Notes: generated by a model not told the origin, from the sequence alone. DNA of 64,000 nt from Pseudomonas sp. SCA2728.1_7 (GCF_018138145.1 NZ_CP073104.1:6663001-6727000); one strand, 5' to 3'. Positions 24,158-35,182 are shown, counted from the first letter of the stretch. Numbers and translations: made by a program.

Positions 24158-25378
24158 ATGCAAATCATCGACAAGCTGAGCATCCTCGCCGACGCCGCCA
24201 AGTACGACGCCTCCTGCGCGAGCAGCGGCGCGCCCAAGCGCAGCTCCGAAGGCAAGAGCGGCTTGGGTTCGACCGATGGCATGGGCATTTGCCACAGCTA
24301 CACGCCGGACGGCCGCTGCGTGTCATTGCTGAAGATTCTGCTGACCAACTTCTGTCTTTACGATTGCCAATACTGCGTCAACCGCCGTTCCAGCGATGTT
24401 CCGCGTGCCCGTTTCACCCCTGAAGAAGTCGTCGCGCTGACCATGGATTTCTACCGGCGTAACTGCGTCAGCGGGCTGTTTCTCAGCTCCGGGATCATTC
24501 GCTCGGCGGACTACACCATGGAGCAACTGGTGCGGGTGGCGAAGCTGCTGCGCGAAGAGCATGAGTTTCGCGGCTACATCCATCTCAAGACTATTCCCGA
24601 AGCCGATCCGGCATTGATCGAAGAAGCAGGGCGCTACGCCGATCGCCTGAGCGTCAACATCGAATTGCCGACCGATGCCAGCCTACAAGTGCTGGCGCCG
24701 GAGAAGGACATCGCTTCGATCAAGCAGGCGATGAACACCATCTACACAGGCGTGCAGACCGTTTTGAACGAACCGCGCTCGGCGAAGTTCGCTCCAGCCG
24801 GGCAAAGCACGCAGTTGATTGTCGGCGCCGACGACACCGACGACAGCACCATTCTCCACAGCGCTCAGGCCTTGTACGGCAATTTCCGTCTGCGACGGGT
24901 CTACTATTCGGCCTTCAGCCCGATCCCCGACAGCCCGAAAAGCGTGCCATTGGCCGCGCCGCCGCTGATGCGCGAACACCGTTTGTATCAGGCCGATTTT
25001 CTCCTGCGCAGCTACGGTTACAGCGCCGATGAATTGCTCAAGGGCCCGGGCAATCTGGCGTTGGACATCGACCCGAAACTCGCTTGGGCTTTGCAGAACC
25101 GCGAAGTGTTCCCGCTCGATCTGAACCGCGCCGAAGCGTCCCTGATTGCGCGTATTCCCGGCATCGGCTTGCGCACCACCGAGCGTCTGGTCGAGCTGCG
25201 TCGACAGCGGCGAATCCGCTACGAAGATGTCGCGCGCATGCGCTGTGTGCTGGCCAAGGCGAAGCCGTTCATCATCACCAGCGACTATCACCCGCAGCAG
25301 GCCGAGGTCACCAGCCATTTGCTCTATCAGCAATTGCGCGACCGGCCGATGCCGCAGCAGATGGGGCTGTGGGGATGA
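24158..25378 (+). CDS. Putative DNA modification/repair radical SAM protein
   Basis: 406 residues. Radical SAM cluster motif C66-X3-C70-X2-C73 (TNFCLYDCQYCVNR), so it binds 4Fe-4S and SAM. Two further cysteines (C45, C54) precede it. The catalytic barrel includes GLFLSSGIIRSADYTMEQLV and VNIELPTDASLQVLAPEKD. A helix-hairpin-helix DNA-binding motif lies near the C-terminus (LIARIPGIGLRTTERLVELR). This matches the uncharacterised family known as 'putative DNA modification/repair radical SAM protein'. The downstream TIGR03915-type gene overlaps it by 4 bp (ATGA), and a LexA box lies immediately upstream. Together these predict an SOS-induced two-component repair system; the lesion and reaction are unknown. 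Confidence 0.87.
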   Translation: MQIIDKLSILADAAKYDASCASSGAPKRSSEGKSGLGSTDGMGICHSYTPDGRCVSLLKILLTNFCLYDCQYCVNRRSSDVPRARFTPEEVVALTMDFYRRNCVSGLFLSSGIIRSADYTMEQLVRVAKLLREEHEFRGYIHLKTIPEADPALIEEAGRYADRLSVNIELPTDASLQVLAPEKDIASIKQAMNTIYTGVQTVLNEPRSAKFAPAGQSTQLIVGADDTDDSTILHSAQALYGNFRLRRVYYSAFSPIPDSPKSVPLAAPPLMREHRLYQADFLLRSYGYSADELLKGPGNLALDIDPKLAWALQNREVFPLDLNRAEASLIARIPGIGLRTTERLVELRRQRRIRYEDVARMRCVLAKAKPFIITSDYHPQQAEVTSHLLYQQLRDRPMPQQMGLWG

Positions 25379-26208
25379 TCAATCTCGATTGCGATGATCT
25401 GTTCGATACTTGGCGCCAGCAGGCGCGTTGGCTGCTGAGCCATGAAGTCGACCCGAGTCTGGTGAGCTGGGCGTCGGAAGGTGTGGGTGATCTGTTTGCC
25501 AGTGATGAGCCGGTGCCTGAAGGGCAGGGGCCGTTCCAGGCGCGCATTCCGCGAGCGTTGCTCGACACCCTGGAGCAAGCCTCGCGCTATCGCGGCGATC
25601 AACGCTGGAGCCTGTTGTATGAAGTGTTGTGGCGCGTCAGCCATGGCGATCGCACGGCGATGATGGCCGGGGACAAACTCGGTAGCGAGTTGCAGCGACG
25701 GATCAAACAAGTCAATCGCGAAGCCCATCATCTGCATGCGTTTGTGCGCTTCATCGAACGCCCTTCATCCAGCGCGGGTCCGCAATATGTGGCGTGGCAT
25801 GAGCCGGCCCACGACATTCTGCACAGCGCCAGTGAGCATTTCATCGGGCGCATGGGCCGCCACCGCTGGTTGATCGCCACGCCGCGTGATGGGGTTTATT
25901 ACGATGGCGAGCAATTGATCCATCAGCGGCAATGCCCGCAGGAGTGGCAGCAGTTGGCGCAGAATGTCGATGATCCTCATGGGGATCTGTGGCTGACCTA
26001 TTACAGCCACATCTTTAATCCAGCGCGGTTGAACGAGAAGGTCATGCAGGGGCATTTGCCGGCGCGGTTCTGGAAGAATCTGCCGGAAGGGGAGTTGATT
26101 CCCGGGTTGATTACGCAGGCGCGGATGGGTAAGCAGCAGAATGGGCAGGCGAGTGGGATTGCTGATCGTGCAGGTAAACGCATCGCACTGAAAAGCCCCT
26201 CACCCTAA
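25375..26208 (+). CDS. TIGR03915-type DNA metabolism protein
   Basis: 277 residues, translationally coupled to the radical SAM gene through ATGA. The text (LLYEVLWRVSHGD … HLHAFVRFIERP … FIGRMGRHRWLIATP … YYSHIFNPARLNEKVMQGHL, PARFWKNLPE) matches the family that is encoded next to, or in some bacteria fused to, UdgX-like uracil-DNA-binding proteins. It has no signal peptide. It is probably a partner that handles the DNA substrate. The last four codons (CCC TCA CCC TAA) lie inside a CCCTCACCC-type intergenic repeat, so its C-terminus has been redefined by repeat insertion. Confidence 0.82.
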   Translation: MINLDCDDLFDTWRQQARWLLSHEVDPSLVSWASEGVGDLFASDEPVPEGQGPFQARIPRALLDTLEQASRYRGDQRWSLLYEVLWRVSHGDRTAMMAGDKLGSELQRRIKQVNREAHHLHAFVRFIERPSSSAGPQYVAWHEPAHDILHSASEHFIGRMGRHRWLIATPRDGVYYDGEQLIHQRQCPQEWQQLAQNVDDPHGDLWLTYYSHIFNPARLNEKVMQGHLPARFWKNLPEGELIPGLITQARMGKQQNGQASGIADRAGKRIALKSPSP

Positions 26209-26357
26209 CCCTCTCCCAGAGGGAGAGGGGACTGACCGAGGTGTTCGGACTTGATCCATCGACCTGAACGATCAGGTCGAACTCAGGTTTTGAACGGCAC
26301 AACGATCGGCTCCCTTTCCCCCTCGCCCCCCTGGGGGAGAGGGCTGGGGTGAGGGGG
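26195..26357. repeat. Family D element (CCCTCACCC … GGGTGAGGGGG)
   Basis: Begins CCCCTCACCCTAACCCTCTC and ends GGGCTGGGGTGAGGGG. Inner CTCTCCCAGAGGGAGAGG and CCTGGGGGAGAGGG palindromes flank a short unique core containing a GACCTGAACGATCAGGTC dyad. It covers the stop codon of the upstream gene. Confidence 0.85.
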
Positions 26358-26400
26358 AAAAGATCTCAAGCCCTACACAAAAATCCCCACCAAACGCAAA

Positions 26401-26436
26401 AAAAGCCCCCCACCAATCACTCGGTGGAGGGCTTTT
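26401..26436. terminator. Bidirectional terminator between TIGR03915 gene and ilvE
   Basis: AAAAGCCCCCCACC … GGTGGAGGGCTTTT with an ACTCGG-containing loop, flanked by A-run and T-run, 21 bp from the ilvE stop. The stem has one unpaired C. Confidence 0.85.
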
Positions 26437-26456
26437 CGACATCACCAGCCGTCAAA

Positions 26457-27476
26457 TCAAACCTTGACGATCCAGCCCGCAGGCGCTTCGATGTCGCCGG
26501 TCTGCACGCCAGTCAGCTCTTTGTAGAGCTTCTGGGTCACAGGACCCACTTCGGTCTCGCTGTGGAACACATGCAGATGATCGTTGTAGCTGATACCACC
26601 GATCGGCGTGATCACTGCAGCCGTACCGCAAGCGCCGGCTTCCTTGAAGTCCGACAGTTTGTCGATCAGCACGTCGCCTTCAACCACTTCCAGGCCCAGA
26701 CGCGATTTCGCCAGCTCGATCAACGACAGGCGGGTGATGCCTGGCAGGACCGACGGCGAGTTCGGGGTGATGAACTTGTTGTCGTGGGTGATCCCGAAGA
26801 AGTTGGCCGAACCGACTTCTTCGATTTTGGTGTGGGTCATCGGATCTAGGTAGATTGCGTCGGCGAAGTTGGCTTTCTTCGCTTTCGAACCCGGCATCAG
26901 GCTCGCGGCGTAGTTGCCGCCGACCTTTGCTGCGCCGGTGCCTTGTGGGGCGGCGCGGTCGTAGCTGGAGATCTGGAAGTTGTGCGGGGTCAGGCCGCCC
27001 TTGAAGTAGGCGCCGACCGGAATGCAGAAGATCGAGAAGATGAACTCGGGTGCAGTGCGCACGCCGATGTTGTCACCCACGCCGATCACGAACGGACGCA
27101 GGTACAGCGCGCCACCGGTGCCGTATGGCGGGATGAAGCGCTCGTTGGCGCGAACCACGGCTTTGCATGCTTCGATGAACTGTTCGGTGTCGACCGTCGG
27201 CATCAGCAGACGCGCGCAGCTGCGTTGCATACGCAGGGCGTTCTGGTCCGGGCGGAACAGGTTGATCGAGCCGTCCTTGCAACGATAGGCCTTCATGCCT
27301 TCGAAGCACTGCTGGCCATAGTGAAGGGCAGTCGAGCCTTCGCTGATGTGCAGCACGTTATCTTCGGTCAGGGTGCCTTTGTCCCACTCGCCATCGCGAA
27401 AGTACGACAGATAGCGTTTGTCGGTCTTGATGTAATCAAAACCCAGCTTGTCCCAATTGATGCTTTCGTTACCCAT
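26457..27476 (-). CDS. ilvE: Branched-chain amino acid aminotransferase IlvE
   Basis: 339 residues from the ATG at 27476 (GGGTGTC upstream); the longer reading to 27542 adds an atypical 22-residue tail. Class IV PLP transaminase of the eukaryotic-like long type: LHYGQQCFEGMKAYRCKDGS, RPFVIGVGDNIG, and the Schiff-base lysine region GGNYAASLMPGSKAKKANFA. Later [14 protein letters not shown] substrate-loop equivalents read EVGSANFFGITHD. It interconverts Leu/Ile/Val and their keto acids using 2-oxoglutarate/glutamate. It lies 1.6 kb from the bkd operon, which oxidises the same keto acids. Confidence 0.95.
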   Translation of the reverse strand: MGNESINWDKLGFDYIKTDKRYLSYFRDGEWDKGTLTEDNVLHISEGSTALHYGQQCFEGMKAYRCKDGSINLFRPDQNALRMQRSCARLLMPTVDTEQFIEACKAVVRANERFIPPYGTGGALYLRPFVIGVGDNIGVRTAPEFIFSIFCIPVGAYFKGGLTPHNFQISSYDRAAPQGTGAAKVGGNYAASLMPGSKAKKANFADAIYLDPMTHTKIEEVGSANFFGITHDNKFITPNSPSVLPGITRLSLIELAKSRLGLEVVEGDVLIDKLSDFKEAGACGTAAVITPIGGISYNDHLHVFHSETEVGPVTQKLYKELTGVQTGDIEAPAGWIVKV

Positions 27477-27620
27477 GACACCCTCTATCACTGAACAACC
27501 GCCGAAACGGTTCAAGGCTTCTGACGTTTTTTGGATGGGCACAACAATACTTCATTCTTGAGCGGTTTCGCAGCCCGGACTATCGGATGACAGGCAGATA
27601 AATCGCGTTGTTCTCAAGAA

Positions 27621-27687
27621 ATCGCGAGCAGGCTCACTCCTACAAGGGAATGCATTCCAAAATGTAGGAGTGAGCCTGCTCGCGATG
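27621..27687. repeat. REP doublet, family A (short spacer)
   Basis: ATCGCGAGCAGGCTCACTCC … GGAGTGAGCCTGCTCGCGAT with a ~20-bp spacer containing GGAATGCATTCC, between ilvE and lpdV. Confidence 0.9.
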
Positions 27688-27709
27688 GGGCCATCATTGC
27701 CACCCTCAC

Positions 27710-29083
27710 TCACAGGTGGAGTGCATGGCCAAGGGCACGCAACGCCGCTTCCTGCACCGCTTCACCCAATGTCGGATGCGCGTGAATGGTGCCGCCGATG
27801 TCTTCCAGCCGCGCGCCCATTTCCAGGCTTTGCGCGAATGCCGTCGACAATTCGGAAACCCCGACGCCCACCGCCTGCCAGCCAACAATCACATGGTTAT
27901 CCCGACGAGCGACCACGCGCACGAAGCCGCTTTTCGACTCCAGCGTCATCGCCCGGCCATTGGCGGCGAACGGGAAACTGGAAACAATGCAGTCCAGACC
28001 TGCAGCCTTGGCCTCGTCCGGCGTCTTGCCGACCACCACCAGTTCCGGATCGGTGAAGCACACCGCGGCGATTGCGGTCGGGCTGAATTCACGGGTTTTG
28101 CCGCTGATCAACTCGGCAACCATCTCGCCTTGGGCCATGGCGCGGTGGGCGAGCATCGGCTCGCCGCTCAGATCGCCGATGGCGTAGACGTTGCGCATGC
28201 TGGTCTGGCAGCGGCTGTCGATCTTGATCGCCGAGCCGTTCATGTCCAGATTCAACGCTTCGAGGTTCCAGCCCTGGGTATTCGGTTTGCGACCGACGGC
28301 GACCAGCACCTGATCGGTTTCCAGGTTGAGGGTTTCGCCCTCGGGATCGCGCACCTGCAAGGTGCCGTCGAAACCCAGCACGCTGTGCTTCAGATACAGC
28401 TTCACGCCCAGTTGCTTCAAGGCGTCATGCACCGGTTGCGTCAGTTCCGCATCGTAGGCCGGCAGGATGCGATCCTGCGCCTCGACCACGCTGACGTCGG
28501 CGCCAAGCTTGCGATAAGCAATGCCCAGTTCCAGACCAATGTAACCACCGCCCACCACCACCAGACGTTTCGGCACGGATTTCGGCGCCAGCGCTTCGGT
28601 GGAAGAGATGATCGGCCCGCCAATCGGCAGAATCGGCAGATTGACGCTGGTCGAACCAGTGGCCAGCACCAAGTGCTCGCACTGGATGCGCGTGTCGCCG
28701 ACATCCACGGTTTTACCGTCGATGACCTCGGCCCAGCCGTTGATGACCTGAACCTTGTTCTTCTTCAGCAGGGCTGCGACGCCAGTGGTCAGGCGATCGA
28801 CGATGCCGTCCTTCCACTCGACGCTTTTGCTGATGTCGAGGCTCGGCGCCGAAACGCTGATGCCCAGCGCCGAATGCTGGCTGTGGTGCTGGGTCTGGTG
28901 AAACTGTTCAGCCACATGAATCAGCGCCTTCGACGGGATGCAGCCGATGTTCAAACAGGTGCCGCCCAGCGCTTGGCCTTCGACCAGAATGGTCGGAATG
29001 CCCAGTTGCCCGGCGCGGATCGCCGTTACATAACCGCCGGGGCCGCCGCCGATGATCAGCAGCGTAGTGTTCAGAGATTGCAT
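27710..29083 (-). CDS. lpdV: Dihydrolipoyl dehydrogenase of the branched-chain keto-acid complex (E3)
   Basis: 457 residues from the ATG at 29083, 7 bp after the bkdB stop. FAD site [19 protein letters not shown], redox-active disulfide [16 protein letters not shown] site [17 protein letters not shown], and the C-terminal dimer-interface His-Glu region ([15 protein letters not shown]). It reoxidises the lipoyl arm of the E2 core and reduces NAD+. Last gene of the bkdA1-A2-B-lpdV operon. The operon position makes it LpdV rather than the pyruvate-dehydrogenase E3. Confidence 0.96.
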   Translation of the reverse strand: MQSLNTTLLIIGGGPGGYVTAIRAGQLGIPTILVEGQALGGTCLNIGCIPSKALIHVAEQFHQTQHHSQHSALGISVSAPSLDISKSVEWKDGIVDRLTTGVAALLKKNKVQVINGWAEVIDGKTVDVGDTRIQCEHLVLATGSTSVNLPILPIGGPIISSTEALAPKSVPKRLVVVGGGYIGLELGIAYRKLGADVSVVEAQDRILPAYDAELTQPVHDALKQLGVKLYLKHSVLGFDGTLQVRDPEGETLNLETDQVLVAVGRKPNTQGWNLEALNLDMNGSAIKIDSRCQTSMRNVYAIGDLSGEPMLAHRAMAQGEMVAELISGKTREFSPTAIAAVCFTDPELVVVGKTPDEAKAAGLDCIVSSFPFAANGRAMTLESKSGFVRVVARRDNHVIVGWQAVGVGVSELSTAFAQSLEMGARLEDIGGTIHAHPTLGEAVQEAALRALGHALHL

Positions 29084-29090
29084 GCGCGCC

Positions 29091-30362
29091 TTACTCCACA
29101 AACAAAGTGGCAGGTTGTTCGATCAGGCCGCGAATGGCCTGGATGAAGAGCGCCGCGTCCATGCCGTCGACCACGCGGTGATCGAAGGAACTGGAGAGGT
29201 TCATCATCTTGCGGATTACTACCTGGCCTTTGACGACCATTGGCCGTTCGACGATTTTGTTGACGCCGACGATCGCCACTTCCGGCAGGTTCAGCACCGG
29301 CGTGCTGACAATGCCGCCCAGCGCACCGAGGCTGGTCAGGGTGATGGTCGAGCCGGACAACTCGTCGCGGCTGGCCTTGCCATTACGCGCGGCGTTGGCC
29401 AAACGCGAGATTTCCGTGGCGCTGTCCCACAGGCTGCGTGCTTCGGCGTGACGCACCACCGGCACCATCAGACCGACATCGCTTTGCGTGGCGACGCCGA
29501 CATGCACCGCGCCGAGGCGGGTGATGACCTGGGCTTCGTCGTCGTAACGGGCGTTCATCTGCGGAAAGTCGCGCAGGGCGACGACCAATGCACGGACGAG
29601 GAACGGCAACAAGGTCAACTTGCCACGGCTGGCACCGTGTTTTTCATTCAGGTGCGCACGCAATTCTTCAATCGCGGTGACGTCGATTTCCTCGACATAA
29701 CTGAAGTGAGCGGCACGTTGCGTGGCGTCCTGCATGCGTTGGGCGATCTTGCGGCGCATGCCGATCACTTGAATCTGTTCTTCGTCGTTGCGCTGGGCGT
29801 AAGCGGCGGCGACTGGTGCCGAAGCGTTCGACTGACCTTGCGCCAGATAGGCTTCAATGTCTTCGTGCAGCACACGACCGGCCGGGCCGGAACCGCGCAC
29901 CAGACGTAATTGAATCCCCAGATCCAGTGCATGTTTGCGCACGGCCGGCGAGGCGAGCGGGCGTTCGTCTGCTTCGCGCGCAACCATCGGGCCTTGGCAA
30001 ACCGCAGCAGGGCGCGGGGCGGCTGGAGCAGGTTTGCTCTCGACAACCGCTTCAACTTTCGCTACGACCGGCGCCTCTTTAACGGGCGCGGGTGCGGCGG
30101 ACTCTTTCAAGTTACCGGCACCTTCAACCTCGATGCTGATCAGCACACTGCCAACCGCCATCACTTCACCCGGCTGACCGCCGAGGGCAATCACCTTGCC
30201 ATGCACTGGCGAGGGAATATCGACCATCGCCTTGTCGGTCATCACGTCCGCCAGCACCTGATCTTCAACGACCAGATCGCCAACCTTGACGTGCCACTGC
30301 GACAGTTCTACTTCTGCGATGCCTTCGCCGATGTCCGGCATCTTGATAACGTGCGTGCCCAT
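29091..30362 (-). CDS. bkdB: Lipoamide acyltransferase E2 of branched-chain keto-acid dehydrogenase
   Basis: 423 residues. N-terminal lipoyl domain ([20 protein letters not shown]; lipoylated Lys in [12 protein letters not shown]). It is followed by an Ala/Pro-rich linker with many APA repeats, a peripheral-subunit-binding domain ([20 protein letters not shown] … [15 protein letters not shown]), and a catalytic acyltransferase domain ending with the active-site [15 protein letters not shown] (HxxxDG). It transfers the branched acyl group to CoA. Its ATG abuts the bkdA2 stop with no gap. Confidence 0.96.
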   Translation of the reverse strand: MGTHVIKMPDIGEGIAEVELSQWHVKVGDLVVEDQVLADVMTDKAMVDIPSPVHGKVIALGGQPGEVMAVGSVLISIEVEGAGNLKESAAPAPVKEAPVVAKVEAVVESKPAPAAPRPAAVCQGPMVAREADERPLASPAVRKHALDLGIQLRLVRGSGPAGRVLHEDIEAYLAQGQSNASAPVAAAYAQRNDEEQIQVIGMRRKIAQRMQDATQRAAHFSYVEEIDVTAIEELRAHLNEKHGASRGKLTLLPFLVRALVVALRDFPQMNARYDDEAQVITRLGAVHVGVATQSDVGLMVPVVRHAEARSLWDSATEISRLANAARNGKASRDELSGSTITLTSLGALGGIVSTPVLNLPEVAIVGVNKIVERPMVVKGQVVIRKMMNLSSSFDHRVVDGMDAALFIQAIRGLIEQPATLFVE

Positions 30363-31421
30363 TCAGACCTCCATAACCCGTTTCAACGCCGCGCCCACTC
30401 GGGACGGCCCTGGGAAATACGCCCACTCTTGCGCGTGCGGGTAGGGGGTGTCCCAACCGGTAACGCGTTCGATCGGCGCTTCCAGGTGATGGAAGCAATG
30501 CTCTTGCACCAGCGACACCAGCTCGGCGCCGAAACCGCAGGTGCGAGTGGCTTCGTGGACCACCACGCACCGGCCGGTTTTCTTCACCGATTTGACGATG
30601 GTTTCCAGGTCCAGCGGCCACAGGCTGCGCAGGTCGATGACTTCAGCATCCACGCCGGATTCTTCGGCAGCGACTTGCGAGACATACACGGTGGTGCCGT
30701 AGGTCAGCACGGTGACGTCCTTGCCCGGACGAGTGATCGCAGCAACGTCCAGCGGCACGGTGTAGTAACCGTCCGGAACCTGCGCTTGCGGGTGTTTCGA
30801 CCACGGGGTTACCGGGCGGTCGTGGTGGCCGTCGAACGGGCCGTTGTACAGGCGTTTCGGCTCAAGAAAGATCACCGGATCATCGTTTTCGATGGAGGCG
30901 ATCAACAGGCCTTTGGCGTCATACGGGTTGGACGGCATGACAGTGCGCAAGCCGCAGACCTGAGTGAACATAGCCTCGATGCTCTGGCTGTGGGTCTGAC
31001 CGCCATAGATGCCGCCGCCGCAAGGCATGCGCAGGGTCATCGGTGCGGTGAACTCGCCAGCCGAGCGATAACGCAGGCGCGCCGCTTCGGAAATGATCTG
31101 GTCGGAGGCGGGGTAGACGTAGTCGGCGAACTGAATCTCGGCGACCGGGCGCAGACCATAAGCGCCCATGCCGACCGCAACGCCGACGATGCCGCTTTCC
31201 GAGATCGGTGCGTCGAACACCCGCGAGGTGCCGTACTTGGTCTGCAGGCCTTCGGTGCAACGGAACACACCGCCGAAGTAGCCGACGTCCTGACCGAACA
31301 CGACGACGTTATCGTCACGCTCAAGCATCACATCCATGGCCGAGCGCAGGGCCTGGATCATGGTCATGGTGGTCGTGGTCATGGCGGTTTCCAACTGAAT
31401 ATTGTTGTTGTGATCGTTCAT
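30363..31421 (-). CDS. bkdA2: 2-oxoisovalerate dehydrogenase E1 beta subunit
   Basis: 352 residues; pairs with BkdA1 to form the thiamine-dependent decarboxylase. Characteristic transketolase-like beta-subunit text: VVVFGQDVGYFGGVFRCTEG, DAPISESGIVGVAVGMGAYG, EIQFADYVYPASDQI and MPCGGGIYGGQTHSQ. The C-terminal half is the transketolase C-domain (DVTVLTYGTTVYVSQVAAEE). Start ATG lies 1 bp after the bkdA1 stop; an internal ATG 13 codons in is a possible alternative start. Confidence 0.95.
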   Translation of the reverse strand: MNDHNNNIQLETAMTTTTMTMIQALRSAMDVMLERDDNVVVFGQDVGYFGGVFRCTEGLQTKYGTSRVFDAPISESGIVGVAVGMGAYGLRPVAEIQFADYVYPASDQIISEAARLRYRSAGEFTAPMTLRMPCGGGIYGGQTHSQSIEAMFTQVCGLRTVMPSNPYDAKGLLIASIENDDPVIFLEPKRLYNGPFDGHHDRPVTPWSKHPQAQVPDGYYTVPLDVAAITRPGKDVTVLTYGTTVYVSQVAAEESGVDAEVIDLRSLWPLDLETIVKSVKKTGRCVVVHEATRTCGFGAELVSLVQEHCFHHLEAPIERVTGWDTPYPHAQEWAYFPGPSRVGAALKRVMEV

Positions 31422-31422
31422 G

Positions 31423-32703
<1,281 letters not shown>

Positions 32704-32805
32704 TCATTCTTCGGTAGAAGAAATCTTGTCCTACAACAATCATAGGCCCGGGCAAGAAGAATATTTATCTCTGTTTCGTTGCGCTGGAGGCGATTTGCAG
32801 ATAGA

Positions 32806-32824
32806 AATTCTGCATAAACATAAA
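32806..32824 (+). promoter_or_regulatory. Dyad upstream of bkdR (candidate BkdR operator)
   Basis: TGCAGA-TAGAAAT-TCTGCA, 6-bp perfect arms with an AT-rich centre, 20 bp before the bkdR ATG within the 185-bp bkdR/bkdA1 divergent promoter region. Lrp-type proteins favour such AT-centred dyads; binding is inferred. Confidence 0.5.
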
Positions 32825-32843
32825 AAACAGGTGGTTTTGTCTC

Positions 32844-33332
32844 ATGCGCAAACTGGACCGTACCGACATCGGCATTCTCAACAGCCTTCAGGAGAATGCG
32901 CGCATCACCAACGCCGACCTTGCACGCTCGGTAAACCTGTCGCCGACGCCGTGCTTCAACCGGGTCAAGGCGATGGAAGAATTAGGCCTGATTCGCGAGC
33001 AGGTCACACTGCTGGATGCCGACCTGCTGGGGCTGCACGTGAACGTGTTCATCCACGTCAGCCTGGAGAAGCAGGTCGAGGAAGCGCTGCAGCATTTCGA
33101 GGAAGCCATTTCCGATCGCCCGGAGGTGATGGAGTGCTACCTCATGGCCGGAGACCCGGATTACCTCATCCGGGTCCTGGTGCCGACCATTCAGTCGCTC
33201 GAGCGCTTCATGATGGACTTCCTGACCAAAGTGCCGGGTGTGGCGAACATCCGGTCAAGCTTTGCACTCAAGCAGGTGCGCTACAAGACCGCGCTGCCGT
33301 TACCCGCTAACGGTTTGACGCTGGGCAGTTGA
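32844..33332 (+). CDS. bkdR: Lrp/AsnC-family activator of the bkd operon
   Basis: 162 residues. N-terminal HTH ([40 protein letters not shown]) and C-terminal RAM/ligand-binding domain ([20 protein letters not shown]). Standard Lrp length. Divergent from bkdA1, the arrangement known in P. putida, where BkdR activates bkd transcription in response to branched-chain amino acids. Confidence 0.94.
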   Translation: MRKLDRTDIGILNSLQENARITNADLARSVNLSPTPCFNRVKAMEELGLIREQVTLLDADLLGLHVNVFIHVSLEKQVEEALQHFEEAISDRPEVMECYLMAGDPDYLIRVLVPTIQSLERFMMDFLTKVPGVANIRSSFALKQVRYKTALPLPANGLTLGS

Positions 33333-33335
33333 GGG

Positions 33336-34193
33336 TCAGATGTAGTCATAGCGGTAATCGAGCTCTGCGGTGAAGAGGGCTTGCTGGACGGTAAAGGTTT
33401 GCGGCCAGGGCGCCAGTTCATTGGCCGGGTGGAAAATCAGCACGGTTTCTTCCATGTCCGCCGAGCCGGCCTCATTGGTTAAGCCAGGAGTGCCAGAATG
33501 CTGATGTTTCCAGCGCTCCCACAACAAGTCGAGGTAGCAGTGGTGCAGGAAGAAGATCGGGTCATTGGGTGAGGAGGCTTGCGCCATGCTGCCACCTATC
33601 CAGGCATGTACCGGATTGTGCAGTTCGGTTTCCGAGGTGTTTTCCCAGCCGCTTGCTTCCATCCAGTATGGCGTCCTGTTGAGCGTCGATATGACGGTCT
33701 CTGCGCTGGGCAGTGCGCCGTTTGTCCCGAGATCTCGACGAATCCCGGTGTTGCCGATGCCCTCGTCCCAGACTCGCACTTCGAACCGCGATTGCTCTCT
33801 GGAAAACGGCCCACCGGTGACGCGCTGGTCTTGCAGGTTGTCACCGTTGGGGCCCATGAAGTCCGAGGTAAAGGGGTTGTCGGCGCCGGTCAGTTGCCAG
33901 TTCCAGTAAGGCAGGGTGATGGTCGGGTCATTGGCGGCGGACTGCAGGGCCAGTTCGAACTGGCGGATCAGAATCCGGTGCCACGGATAGAACAGCGGGC
34001 TTCGATGCGGGTTGGGCGTCAGCGGATTGCCCCGGCCCATCGAATTTTTGTGGATCTGGACAAAATCATCGTAGCGGCTTTGCTCTCCCGGGCGCAGTAC
34101 GCTGTCGACATTGTTCTTCAATCTCAGGATGGCATCGATGAATGCGGATTTCTGTTGCGCGGTCATGTCACGGTGATTACGACGAATATCCAT
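33336..34193 (-). CDS. Tyrosinase-family type 3 copper protein
   Basis: 285 residues, no signal peptide. CuA ligands H48, H63 and H72 (IHKNSMG; NPHRSPLFYPWHR) and CuB ligands H192, H196 and H218 (LHNPVHAWIGG; NDPIFFLHHCYLDLLWERW) are all present. It could therefore bind the dinuclear copper centre and hydroxylate or oxidise phenols. The usual bacterial caddie (MelC1-type) gene is not adjacent. It converges on bkdR with only 3 bp between stops. Substrate and role, such as melanin or a secondary product, are not deducible. Confidence 0.88.
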   Translation of the reverse strand: MDIRRNHRDMTAQQKSAFIDAILRLKNNVDSVLRPGEQSRYDDFVQIHKNSMGRGNPLTPNPHRSPLFYPWHRILIRQFELALQSAANDPTITLPYWNWQLTGADNPFTSDFMGPNGDNLQDQRVTGGPFSREQSRFEVRVWDEGIGNTGIRRDLGTNGALPSAETVISTLNRTPYWMEASGWENTSETELHNPVHAWIGGSMAQASSPNDPIFFLHHCYLDLLWERWKHQHSGTPGLTNEAGSADMEETVLIFHPANELAPWPQTFTVQQALFTAELDYRYDYI

Positions 34194-34318
34194 ATTGCGA
34201 AAACTCCATTGAATGTTTGCCCAATGGAGTCTGCTCGCTTACAGGATTTTCACCAGTTCATCACCCTCGACAGCGTTCGTAGGAAAAATAATCCGGCGAC
34301 GCCCCGAGCGGTTTTTTC

Positions 34319-35182
34319 CTATAGGGAATTGAGCGGAATCTTCAGGTAAACCACGCCGTTTTCCTCCGCCGGTGGCAAATTCCCCGCCCGCACATTCACC
34401 TGAATCGCCGGCAGCAGCAGCGTCGGCATACCCAGCCCGGCGTCACGTTTTGTGCGCATCTCGACGAACGCTGCCTCATCAATCCCGTCATGCACATGGA
34501 TATTGCTTTTGCGCTGCTCGCCGACGGTGGTCTGGCACTGCGACTCGCGGCCCTCGGGCGGGTAATCGTGGCAAACGTAGAGTTTCACGCTGGCAGGGAA
34601 GGCCAACAGTTTGTGGATCGAGGCAAACAGCTGATGGGCGTTACCGCCGGGGAAATCGCAGCGCGCGGTGCCGACATCCGGCATGAAAAGCGTGTCACCC
34701 ACCAGAATCTGTTCGCCATCGATCAGATAGGCCATGTCCGCCGGCGTATGCCCGGGCACATGCAGGGCCGTGGCCTTGAGGTTACCGATGCGGAACGACT
34801 CGTTCGGCGCAAACAGGTGATCGAACTGCGAGCCATCGACGCGGAACTCCGGCTCCAGATTGAACAGCGCCTTGAACACGTTCTGCACTTTGCTGATCGA
34901 TTCACCGATGGCGATTTTTCCACCCAGCTCCCGGCGCAGATACGGCGCGGCGGACAGGTGATCGGCATGGGCGTGGGTTTCCAGCAGCCACTGCACTTGC
35001 AGGTTGTGGGCGCGAACGAAGGCGATGATCTTGTCGGCCTGCGCGGTGCAGGTGCGCCCGGCGGCGCCGTCGTAATCAAGCACCGGATCGACGATCGCGC
35101 ATTGCCCGCCATCGGTTTCATAGACCACATAGCTGTAGGTCGAAGAGGCGGGGTCGAGGAACGATTCAATCTGCGCGGGCAT
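34319..35182 (-). CDS. MBL-fold persulfide dioxygenase-like hydrolase
   Basis: 287 residues from the ATG at 35182; a TTG-initiated extension to 35200 is possible. Metallo-beta-lactamase fold with metal motif LLETHAHADHLSAAPYL, then ALHVPGHTPADMAYLI and GDTLFMPDVGTARCDFPGG. The latter is the signature of ETHE1/Blh-type persulfide dioxygenases, which use mononuclear iron to oxidise glutathione persulfide to sulfite. Divergent (85 bp) from a BigR-like regulator and followed across it by SQR-like and exporter genes, which fits a sulfide detoxification set. Confidence 0.86.
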   Translation of the reverse strand: MPAQIESFLDPASSTYSYVVYETDGGQCAIVDPVLDYDGAAGRTCTAQADKIIAFVRAHNLQVQWLLETHAHADHLSAAPYLRRELGGKIAIGESISKVQNVFKALFNLEPEFRVDGSQFDHLFAPNESFRIGNLKATALHVPGHTPADMAYLIDGEQILVGDTLFMPDVGTARCDFPGGNAHQLFASIHKLLAFPASVKLYVCHDYPPEGRESQCQTTVGEQRKSNIHVHDGIDEAAFVEMRTKRDAGLGMPTLLLPAIQVNVRAGNLPPAEENGVVYLKIPLNSL

